This document shows positions 1-6,294 of a DNA stretch of 7,379 bases, in pieces. Both the position numbers and the translations under genes were made by a program. Location of the stretch: contig CAKUGM010000062.1 in NCBI GenBank assembly GCA_934654625.1, forward strand, positions 1 to 7,379, given 5' to 3'. Every line of letters begins with the position of its first letter. Position 1 is the stretch's first letter. The DNA comes from an uncultured Collinsella sp. GTDB lineage: Bacteria; Actinomycetota; Coriobacteriia; Coriobacteriales; Coriobacteriaceae. The notes under the pieces were generated by a model. The model had not been told where the DNA came from, did no database searches, and was given only the letters and a program-made list of their open reading frames with translations.

Positions 1-2
1 TT

Positions 3-1511
3 CCCGACTACACCTATGTCCTCGAGAACGAGGATAAGCTTCGCGGCATCATCATCACCCATGGCCATGAGGACCACACCGGTTCTCTGCCGTATCTGCT
101 GCAGGACCTCAACAATAAGGTCCCCATTTTCTCCAGCAAGCTCACCTTGGGCTTCGTGGAGGGCAAACTCTCCGAGTTCCGCATCCGTGCACCCAAGTTC
201 CGTGAGGTCAACGATGGTTCCCATATCACGTTGGGCTGCATGACCATCGATTTCTTCTCCATGACGCACTCGATCCCGGGTGCTCTCGGCGTTTTCATCA
301 AGACTCCGCAGGGAACGGTGCTCCATACGGGCGACTTTAAGCTCGACCAGACGCCCATCGATGGCGTCAGGCCTAACTATGGAGCTATTACCCGTTTCGC
401 CAAGAGCGGTATCGACTTGCTTCTTTCGGACTCGACCAACGCAACGGTTCCTGGATTCACGAAGTCCGAGGCCGAGGTCGGTCCCTCCCTCTATGAGGTC
501 ATCAAAAACGCTAAGGGTCGCGTGTTCGTCGCCTCGTTCTCCAGCCATATCCATCGCTTGCAGCAAATTTGCAATGCCGCCCGTTCCTGCCGCCGTAAGA
601 TCGTGGTGACGGGCCGCTCTATGCTCACCAATACTCGTGTCGCGCGCGAGCTCGGTTATCTTGACATCGAGGAGAAGGATCTTATCGATGCCTACGAGCT
701 TTCCGGCGTGCCCGACCGTCAGGTCCTCGTTATGTGCACCGGCTCTCAGGGCGAGCCGCTCTCCGCACTTTCTCGCATGGCGAACGGCGAGCACAAGACG
801 CTTTCCATTCATGAGGGCGATACCGTCATCATCTCCGCAACGCCCGTTCCCGGTAACGAGAAGGCCGTTCAGCAGGTCATTAACAGCCTTGCTAAGCTTG
901 GCTGCGACGTTTACGACAAGTCCCGCCGTCTGGTTCATGTCTCCGGCCATGGTAGCCAGGAGGAGCTTAAACTCATGCTCGCCATGACGCATCCGAGCTA
1001 CTTCATGCCCGTTCACGGCGAGGCCGTTCATCTTCGCGCCCACGCTGGCCTTGCCAAGAAGATGGGTATCCCCGAGGATCGCATTTTCATCATGGACAAC
1101 GGTGATACCCTCGAGATGCGCGATGGCAAAGTCAAACGCGGCCGTTCGGTTGAATCCGGTGTCGTCTACGTCGATGGTCTTCGTATCGGTGATACCGACC
1201 CAATTGTCCTGCGCGATCGTCAAAAGCTTGCTAACGACGGCATGGTTACTATCGTGGCCACGATGTCGCAAAAGCATAAGAGGATCGAGGGCGTCGAGCT
1301 TTCTGCTCGTGGCGTCTCCTTCACGATCGATGATGAATTTACCTCCGATGCCACCGATGCCATCCTCAAGATGGTCGAGAAGGGCTCCTTTAACTTCACG
1401 AGCAGCGGAACCGATGCACTTCGTAAGGCTGTTCGCGACTCCATCTCCAATTTCATTTGGAACCGTACCAAGACCCGTCCGATGATCATCCCGGTTGTCA
1501 TGGAGGTCTAG
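3..1511 (+). CDS. rnj: Ribonuclease J (5'-truncated by window edge)
   Basis: RNase J is a cytoplasmic metallo-beta-lactamase/beta-CASP nuclease with endonuclease and 5'-3' exonuclease activity in mRNA decay and rRNA maturation. The frame is open from base 3, giving 502 visible residues before TAG. Numbering from the first visible residue, the HGHEDH zinc motif is at 20-25, the THSIPG histidine is H89, and the HTGDFK aspartate is D111. DSTNA starts at 143, and the beta-CASP end carries HVSGHG (H316) and PVHGE (H338). These spacings match the metal and catalytic residues of B. subtilis RNase J1 as I recall them, which implies about 54 N-terminal residues are missing, or more if there is an actinobacterial extension. 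The C-terminal domain appears complete, ending in IIPVVMEV. The methionine at 147 is internal, because the catalytic motif lies upstream of it. The last codons contain the ribosome binding site of ftsK. The RNase J assignment is firm; the J1 or J2 subtype cannot be decided. Confidence 0.96.
   Translation, partial: PDYTYVLENEDKLRGIIITHGHEDHTGSLPYLLQDLNNKVPIFSSKLTLGFVEGKLSEFRIRAPKFREVNDGSHITLGCMTIDFFSMTHSIPGALGVFIKTPQGTVLHTGDFKLDQTPIDGVRPNYGAITRFAKSGIDLLLSDSTNATVPGFTKSEAEVGPSLYEVIKNAKGRVFVASFSSHIHRLQQICNAARSCRRKIVVTGRSMLTNTRVARELGYLDIEEKDLIDAYELSGVPDRQVLVMCTGSQGEPLSALSRMANGEHKTLSIHEGDTVIISATPVPGNEKAVQQVINSLAKLGCDVYDKSRRLVHVSGHGSQEELKLMLAMTHPSYFMPVHGEAVHLRAHAGLAKKMGIPEDRIFIMDNGDTLEMRDGKVKRGRSVESGVVYVDGLRIGDTDPIVLRDRQKLANDGMVTIVATMSQKHKRIEGVELSARGVSFTIDDEFTSDATDAILKMVEKGSFNFTSSGTDALRKAVRDSISNFIWNRTKTRPMIIPVVMEV
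1502..1507 (+). promoter_or_regulatory. Shine-Dalgarno of ftsK inside the end of rnj
   Basis: GGAGGT lies 5 nt before the TTG at 1513 and overlaps the last two sense codons of RNase J. It decides the ftsK start. A second in-frame TTG at 1495 has no purine-rich sequence in front of it, and the first in-frame ATG falls after the third membrane segment. The arrangement suggests that ribosomes finishing rnj re-initiate on ftsK. Confidence 0.8.
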
Positions 1512-1512
1512 G

Positions 1513-4314
1513 TTGGCTCGTTCCGGCAGTAAGACAAGTACAGCGAAGGGCGCCCAAGGTCATCGTGCCAAAGGCAACGCCTCGAAAAAGGCTGCTCTTC
1601 GTGCAAATGAACAGCGCGAAGAGGTTTATGTCGAGGCCGAGCCCCTCGCGGGCGATGGCGCGACTCGTGATATCGCAGGCGTTATCTTGGCGATTGTCGC
1701 TATCGCTTCGTTTATTGCCGTGGTCACCCCCGCCACTGCTCCTGTGACGCAAGCTGTTGCGGCTTTTTACCACCTGGGCTTCGGCTTGGGTGGCTATGTG
1801 TTGCCTCTTGCTCTTCTGGCTGCCTCGGCCCTTGTCTTTCTGCGCGATCGTACCGTCGTTCCGGCACGGACATGTGTTGGCCTTGCCTTGATCTTCATCT
1901 CCATCATCTCGATGCTCTCGCTTGCCGCTCCGCACACGTCCCTCTCCACGGTGGGCATGTTCGAGCCGGAGATCCTCGCTTCATCCGGCGGCTACGTCGG
2001 CGCCCTTGTGGCAAGCGCGCTTCAGATGTCAGTGGGCAAGACTATCGGGTTCGTTGTCCTTGTCGGTCTTCTGGTCTTGGGCTTCGTTATCCTGGGCTTT
2101 TCGATTAGCTCTCTTGTGCGCGGCGCTTCCGAGCGTGCGCAGGAGTTTGTGCAGCGCAAGCATGTCGATGCTAACGAGACCCCGTGGGGCGATGCGGATG
2201 CCGTGCAGCGCGCTTCTGTGGCGGTTGCTGCTCGTGGCGTCGCTGCTGCGGCGCCAGCGCCCGCCGTATCAAAGCTCTTTGATACGGCGGGTACGGCGGA
2301 GACGACCTTTTTGGGCGACCGCGCTAAGACGACATTACTGTCGGACGAGCCCGACGATGTAGATGAAGACCCTTTTGTCGATCTTTCCGACCAGCTTGCT
2401 GCGGAACGCGCCCAAACGACGCTCATTCCCGTGAAAGAGCGTTTTGTCGATGTTGCCGATGAGGTTGAGGCAGTTCCTCCTGCGCCCGCTGCCCCCATTG
2501 CTCCGATGACCGCTCTCGATGTCATTTCGGGCGCTGCCGGGGAGCTCGGAGATATTCACAAGACCGATGCTGAGCCCTCGCGCGACGCTGTCGATTCTAA
2601 ATCCGATGCGTTAGCTTCTTCAGTCGCGACTGTTGTGACCCCCGAAGGCAGCAAGCCCATTCCAGACTTCCTAATGGCTGCGGGGGTTCCTGCGGTACAG
2701 GGTTCTTCTCGCTCGTCTTCTCTGACTGGGCAGGTGTCTGCCGATGCTTCCGAGAAAAAGCCGGCTTCGAATCAGGGCAAACCTAGCCCGGCGGTTCAAA
2801 ATCACCCTGCTGCCTCTGATGCCGATGGCGAGCGCCAGCTTCCCTCGGTATCTATTCTTAGGCATAATCCTGCATCTGCGACCTCTGCTTCTTCGGCGAA
2901 GGAGCTCGAGCAGACCGCAGCGGCACTCCAGTCTACCCTCGGCGAGTTTGGTCTTCACTCCCGTGTAGTCGGTTGGATCTCCGGTCCTACGGTCACAACC
3001 TTCAAGGTGCAGCCTGGCGAGGGCGAGCGCGTGAGCCGTATCTCGAATCTCGAGGACGATATCGCTCTTTCGCTTGCGTCTACTGCGGTTCGCATCTTCG
3101 CGCCCATCCCGGGCACCTCGCTTGTCGGTATCGAGATTCCCAATCGTACTCGTCAAAATGTCAATTTGGGTGATGTGCTGCCGTATGTAACCGGTGGTCC
3201 GCTCGAGCTCGCTGTTGGCCGCGACGCCGAGGGCGCTCCCATCGTGGCAGACCTTGCCAAGATGCCCCACTTGCTTATCGCGGGTACTACCGGTTCCGGT
3301 AAGTCCGTCATGATCAATTCCATTGTCATGAGCTTGCTCATGCGTACGTTCCCCGAGGACGTTCGTTTGATCATGGTGGACCCCAAGCGTGTCGAGCTCG
3401 CGGGTTATAACGGTCTTCCGCATCTGTATGTTCCCGTCGTTACCGAGCCCAAACAGGCCGCGAGTGCTCTTCAATGGGCAGTTTCGGAGATGGAGCGTCG
3501 CCTTAAGGTCTTCGAGCGCATCGGTGTTCGCAAGATCTCGACCTTTAACGAGAAACAGGCGGCGGGAGAGTTCGAGCACTACGACAATCCTCCCGCCAAG
3601 ATGCCGTATCTCGTGATTATCATCGACGAGCTTTCCGACCTCATGATGGTTGCCGGAAAAGACGTCGAGGCATCCATCGTCCGTATCGCCCAGCTTGGCC
3701 GTGCTGCCGGTATTCACCTCATTGTGGCTACCCAGCGTCCCTCGTCCAACGTCGTTACCGGTCTTATCAAGGCAAACATCACGAACCGTATTGCGTTCAA
3801 CGTGGCGACCGGTATCGATTCGCGTGTCATTATCGACCAGACGGGTGCCGAGAAGCTCACGGGATATGGCGACATGCTGTTCTCCAAGGTTGATTGGGGC
3901 AAGCCTAAGCGTATCCAAGGCTGCTTCGTGTCCGATGACGAGATCAATCAGGTTGTCGAGTTCGTGAAGAGCCAGGGCGAAGCCGATTATCATGAGGAGA
4001 TTCTCTCTGCGGTAACGCCTGCAGCTGTGGTTGGTGGTGCGTCTCACGAGCCTTCCGATGACGATCCGCTTATTTGGGAGGCGGCGCATGTCGTCGTCGA
4101 ATCGCAGCTCGGTTCCACATCGGGCCTGCAGCGTAGACTTAAGGTCGGTTACGCGCGTGCTGGTCGTATTATGGATATGCTTGAAGAAAAAGGCGTTGTC
4201 GGTCCCCCCGATGGGTCTAAACCGCGCGAGGTCCTTCTCGATGAGGAGGGGCTTGCCGAACTTGAATCGGTTGAAGCTCGCATGAGCATGAACACTGATT
4301 TGGAGGGCTTCTAA
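1513..4314 (+). CDS. ftsK: DNA translocase FtsK/SpoIIIE
   Basis: This is a membrane-anchored, septum-located hexameric ATPase that pumps double-stranded DNA to clear chromosomes from the division plane. The TTG start at 1513 gives 933 aa. A short basic N-terminus is followed by four membrane segments near residues 55-75, 91-110, 121-140 and 176-198. Residues about 199-442 form a long Ala/Pro/Ser/Asp/Glu-rich linker. The alpha domain begins near 443 and leads into the RecA-like beta motor. Walker A is GTTGSGKS at 591-598, and Walker B is LVIIIDE with D705 and E706. An ATQRPS motif and a GDMLF segment follow, as is usual in the family. The C-terminal gamma winged helix starts near DPLIWEAAH (851) and runs to about 920; in relatives it reads oriented DNA octamers. 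The gene starts 1 nt after rnj, and its TAA shares its last base with the next ATG. Oddities are the inverted repeat, duplication and TTA codons in the linker, listed separately. The family is certain. Whether the cell also uses it for spore-like or mating transfer cannot be seen. Confidence 0.97.
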   Translation: MARSGSKTSTAKGAQGHRAKGNASKKAALRANEQREEVYVEAEPLAGDGATRDIAGVILAIVAIASFIAVVTPATAPVTQAVAAFYHLGFGLGGYVLPLALLAASALVFLRDRTVVPARTCVGLALIFISIISMLSLAAPHTSLSTVGMFEPEILASSGGYVGALVASALQMSVGKTIGFVVLVGLLVLGFVILGFSISSLVRGASERAQEFVQRKHVDANETPWGDADAVQRASVAVAARGVAAAAPAPAVSKLFDTAGTAETTFLGDRAKTTLLSDEPDDVDEDPFVDLSDQLAAERAQTTLIPVKERFVDVADEVEAVPPAPAAPIAPMTALDVISGAAGELGDIHKTDAEPSRDAVDSKSDALASSVATVVTPEGSKPIPDFLMAAGVPAVQGSSRSSSLTGQVSADASEKKPASNQGKPSPAVQNHPAASDADGERQLPSVSILRHNPASATSASSAKELEQTAAALQSTLGEFGLHSRVVGWISGPTVTTFKVQPGEGERVSRISNLEDDIALSLASTAVRIFAPIPGTSLVGIEIPNRTRQNVNLGDVLPYVTGGPLELAVGRDAEGAPIVADLAKMPHLLIAGTTGSGKSVMINSIVMSLLMRTFPEDVRLIMVDPKRVELAGYNGLPHLYVPVVTEPKQAASALQWAVSEMERRLKVFERIGVRKISTFNEKQAAGEFEHYDNPPAKMPYLVIIIDELSDLMMVAGKDVEASIVRIAQLGRAAGIHLIVATQRPSSNVVTGLIKANITNRIAFNVATGIDSRVIIDQTGAEKLTGYGDMLFSKVDWGKPKRIQGCFVSDDEINQVVEFVKSQGEADYHEEILSAVTPAAVVGGASHEPSDDDPLIWEAAHVVVESQLGSTSGLQRRLKVGYARAGRIMDMLEEKGVVGPPDGSKPREVLLDEEGLAELESVEARMSMNTDLEGF
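2260..2291 (+). repeat. Perfect 15-bp inverted repeat inside the ftsK linker
   Basis: The left arm CCCGCCGTATCAAAG (2260-2274) is exactly complementary to the right arm CTTTGATACGGCGGG (2277-2291), with only CT between them. The pairing stops at the next base on each side. It encodes PAVSKLFDTAG in the ftsK frame, within the disordered linker. As RNA it could form a hairpin, opening the inner pairs to make a loop. No T-run follows on either strand, so it does not look like an intrinsic terminator. Its function is unknown. Confidence 0.9.
2317..2469 (+). repeat. Degenerate internal duplication in the ftsK linker
   Basis: Two linker stretches share one pattern. Residues about 269-295 (from 2317) contain DRAKTTLL, then FVDLSDQ. 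Residues about 298-319 (from 2404) contain ERAQTTLI, then FVDVADE. The order and spacing match except for a few extra acidic residues in the first copy. A third partial match, ETTFLGD, lies just before the first copy. This suggests an old in-frame duplication or a repeated short linear motif. The similarity is short, so chance in a biased-composition region is possible. Confidence 0.5.
4302..4307 (+). promoter_or_regulatory. Shine-Dalgarno of the rodZ-like gene inside ftsK
   Basis: GGAGGG lies 6 nt before the ATG at 4314 and within the last codons of ftsK. The stop and start share a base in TAATG, a classic stop-start junction that implies translational coupling of the rodZ-like gene to ftsK. 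Confidence 0.75.
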
Positions 4315-5753
4315 TGTCGAGTCGATTTGGAGGGATGCTTCGCGAACGTCGCCGTTCGCTGGGTCTTTCCATTCAACAGGTTGCTAATACAATCAAGATC
4401 CGTCCTCAGATCATTGAGTTTTTTGAGAACGGCGATTTCACCTCAATGCCTCCTCGCGGATATGCTCAGGGCATGATTTCGAGCTATGCTCGTTTTTTGG
4501 GACTCAACCCTCGTGATGTGGTCAACGTCTATTTCGATGAACTCTATATTTTCGAGAATTCCGACGAAGGTCGTGTGGACTCTTTCCATGAGCCGCCGGC
4601 GCTCGTCTCCACAAGAAGCAATCCTGCGTCTACGCGCTTTATGATCGTGGATGGTGCTCCGGCCCCCTCATCATCGCGGTTTGCCCAGCGTCCACCGCAG
4701 GCAGGGTATGTGTCCGATACGACGACGGGCCACCAGTCTCTTCGCGTGGGGGGCAACAATCGCCGCAGGCGTGCACTTCCTCCCTCCAATACCTCGGGAT
4801 ACGGCGAGCGTGGCGGCTATTCATCCGACCCTTCGGTTACGGCTCGCATCCCCGTTGACTCTCGATCTGGTTCGCGTCCCCCTCGCCCAACGCGCCCGGG
4901 CAGTCAGCGTCCGGGTGGTCAGCGTTCGTCTGGACGTAACCGCGATCCTCGCTCGCTAAACTCGCGCGGTCAGGGAAGGGGGGCGGCGCCGACTGGTCGT
5001 GATAGGGGAAACGGTCGTCGTGGCTACAACTCTTCTGTCTCGTCTTCGCGTTCGGGATACGGCCGCGGGCAGCGTCGCGGTTATGAGAAGCGCCCCGCAT
5101 CTCCTTTTGAAGCGTTGCTGACAAATCCGCGTATGCTTATGGTTGTAGTAGGCGTTTCTGCGCTGCTTATCCTCTTGCTGCTGATCTCTTTGATTCGCGG
5201 TTGCACCTCTCGCTCGGATCAAACCGTTTCTTCGCTTCCGGCGGCCACGGCTAAGGCAGACTCGAGCTCTAAGTCCTCTTCTTCTGCAGCAAAGAAGAAG
5301 AGCGATACGACCGCCTCCGCCTCAAGGGATGCCAGCTCGGATTCCTCTGATGACACCTCTGCCGATTCGAGTGACGATTCTGCCGATTCGACCGATCAGA
5401 CGGGCTCTGCAACTGACACGTCCGGTCAGAAAGTGGTTAAAATCTCCCTCGCAAAAGGGAAGACCTCGTGGATTGAAGTCAAGGTGGACGGTGTCTCCCA
5501 GTATGCCGATACGCCGGTTGGTCCCTACGAGGCTGAATACACTCCAACGAAGTCGATCGAAATCACGGTCGACAACCCTAGCGATGTTCAGGTTACCGAA
5601 AACGGCGATAAGGTCCGTTGGGATAGCAGGTCGTCTGGAGTCGGACGGGTGACCATCACGGTTCCCCAGGCCACCACGGCTTCTGCTGCAACCGATGAGG
5701 CAACCTCATCTGATTCCGAAGATTCCTCCTCCGATTCAGGTACTTCCAACTAG
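4314..5753 (+). CDS. rodZ: RodZ-like helix-turn-helix membrane protein
   Basis: The protein has 479 aa and the RodZ layout. Residues about 3-70 form a cytoplasmic XRE/HTH_25-type domain (LRERRRSLGLSIQQVANTIKI, then a PRGYAQGMISSYARFLGL-like block). In RodZ this domain binds MreB and supports rod-shape wall growth. Residues about 146-262 form an Arg/Gly/Ser-rich linker with many RG and GR pairs. One membrane segment (about 274-294) is followed by RGC. Outside lies a Ser/Asp-rich stalk (about 298-372), then a compact beta-type domain (about 373-451, with WIEVKVDG and ITVDNPSDVQVTENG) resembling the RodZ C-terminal DUF4115-type domain. A Ser/Asp/Glu-rich tail (452-479) ends it. Translation is probably coupled to ftsK by the TAATG junction. 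The family call rests on the N-terminal domain, topology and C-terminal pattern. Whether it works with MreB here is inference, since no mreB is visible and the linker composition is unusual. A membrane-bound transcription regulator is the alternative. Confidence 0.82.
   Translation: MSSRFGGMLRERRRSLGLSIQQVANTIKIRPQIIEFFENGDFTSMPPRGYAQGMISSYARFLGLNPRDVVNVYFDELYIFENSDEGRVDSFHEPPALVSTRSNPASTRFMIVDGAPAPSSSRFAQRPPQAGYVSDTTTGHQSLRVGGNNRRRRALPPSNTSGYGERGGYSSDPSVTARIPVDSRSGSRPPRPTRPGSQRPGGQRSSGRNRDPRSLNSRGQGRGAAPTGRDRGNGRRGYNSSVSSSRSGYGRGQRRGYEKRPASPFEALLTNPRMLMVVVGVSALLILLLLISLIRGCTSRSDQTVSSLPAATAKADSSSKSSSSAAKKKSDTTASASRDASSDSSDDTSADSSDDSADSTDQTGSATDTSGQKVVKISLAKGKTSWIEVKVDGVSQYADTPVGPYEAEYTPTKSIEITVDNPSDVQVTENGDKVRWDSRSSGVGRVTITVPQATTASAATDEATSSDSEDSSSDSGTSN
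5358..5399 (+). repeat. 21-nt tandem repeat in the Ser/Asp stalk of the RodZ-like protein
   Basis: Two adjacent 21-nt units start at 5358 and 5379. Both begin with TCTGCCGATTCGA and then diverge. They encode SADSSDD and SADSTDQ in frame. The unit length is a multiple of three, so gain or loss of units would change stalk length without a frameshift. Confidence 0.75.
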
Positions 5754-5775
5754 CGTTTGATTGAAAGGTTAAGCA

Positions 5776-6273
5776 ATGGCTAAAGATTCAAGCTTCGATG
5801 TCGTTTCCGAGGTGAATATGCAGGAGGTCGACAACGCCTTCCAGCAGTGCGCACGAGAGATCACACAGCGCTACGACCTTAAGGATTCCGGCGCCACCAT
5901 CGAACTTTCAAAGGGCGATAAGCTTCTCACCATTACCGCTCCTGCCGACTTCGTTGCTCGCCAGATTACCGACGTCCTTAACTCGAAGCTCATCAAGCGC
6001 GGCATCGATTTGAAGAGCATTTCTTGGGATTCCCCTCAGGCCGCTTCTGGCGGTTCGGTTCGCGTGCTCGGCCATATCGTCGAGGGTATCGACCAGCCTA
6101 CGGCTAAGAAAATCAATAAGGACATCAAGGATCGCAAGCTTAAGGTTAAAGTTGTCATCGATGCCGACAAGCTCCGCGTGACTTCTGCTTCCAAGGATGC
6201 CCTTCAGGAGGTCATCGCGTTTCTTCGCGACCAGGACTACGGTCAGCCCTTGCAGTTCACCAATTATCGTTAA
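5776..6273 (+). CDS. yajQ: YajQ family nucleotide-binding protein
   Basis: The product is 165 aa, the normal length for the YajQ (UPF0234) family of small cytoplasmic proteins with two ferredoxin-like folds. Members bind nucleotides or RNA, and the Xanthomonas homologue is reported to bind cyclic di-GMP and alter transcription. Family hallmarks are the N-terminal SFDVVSEVNMQEVDNAF block, REITQRYDLKDSGATIEL, LIKRGIDLKSI, KKINKDIKD, and a C-terminal LRDQDYGQPLQFTNYR. The ATG at 5776 is supported by GAAAGG at 5763-5768, 7 nt upstream, and by the family N-terminus. It lies 22 nt after the RodZ-like gene and 21 nt before rimO, with no terminator in either gap, so it is probably co-transcribed. The biochemical role in this organism is unknown. 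Cyclic di-GMP binding should not be assumed, because no cyclic di-GMP enzymes are visible here. Confidence 0.95.
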   Translation: MAKDSSFDVVSEVNMQEVDNAFQQCAREITQRYDLKDSGATIELSKGDKLLTITAPADFVARQITDVLNSKLIKRGIDLKSISWDSPQAASGGSVRVLGHIVEGIDQPTAKKINKDIKDRKLKVKVVIDADKLRVTSASKDALQEVIAFLRDQDYGQPLQFTNYR

Positions 6274-6283
6274 TAACGGCTAA

Positions 6284-6289
6284 GAGGGG
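6284..6289 (+). promoter_or_regulatory. Shine-Dalgarno deciding the TTG start of rimO
   Basis: GAGGGG lies 5 nt before the TTG at 6295. An in-frame TAA at 6274-6276 closes the frame just upstream, and there is no ATG or GTG before the conserved LGC motif. TTG at 6295 is therefore the only start that keeps the complete N-terminal domain. Confidence 0.75.
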
Positions 6290-6294
6290 TTTTC

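Noticed and set aside
2022..2525. Open frame of 167 codons on the - strand opposite the ftsK linker
   Set aside because: Its Ser/Thr/Arg-rich product reflects the complement of Ala/Asp/Glu codons, and no family is recognisable.
2671..4089. Long open frame of 472 codons on the - strand opposite ftsK
   Set aside because: It lies entirely within the conserved FtsK alpha, motor and gamma coding region, has no recognisable domain, and is rich in Arg, His and Asp as expected from the complement of a biased coding frame. I treat it as a shadow.
4973..4980. GGGAAGGG, matching the E. coli FtsK-orienting octamer GGGNAGGG
   Set aside because: I noticed one copy, inside a Gly/Arg-rich coding stretch where such strings are expected. 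The octamer read by this lineage's FtsK is unknown. Only genome-wide strand skew would give it meaning.
5190..5204. Possible lipobox at IRGC after the RodZ-like membrane segment
   Set aside because: The cysteine is at residue 297, after an internal membrane segment rather than an N-terminal signal peptide, and Arg at -2 does not fit a lipobox.
5754..5775. Possible promoter or terminator between rodZ and yajQ
   Set aside because: The 22-nt gap holds little beyond the GAAAGG ribosome binding site. I see no paired -35/-10 boxes or stem-loop.
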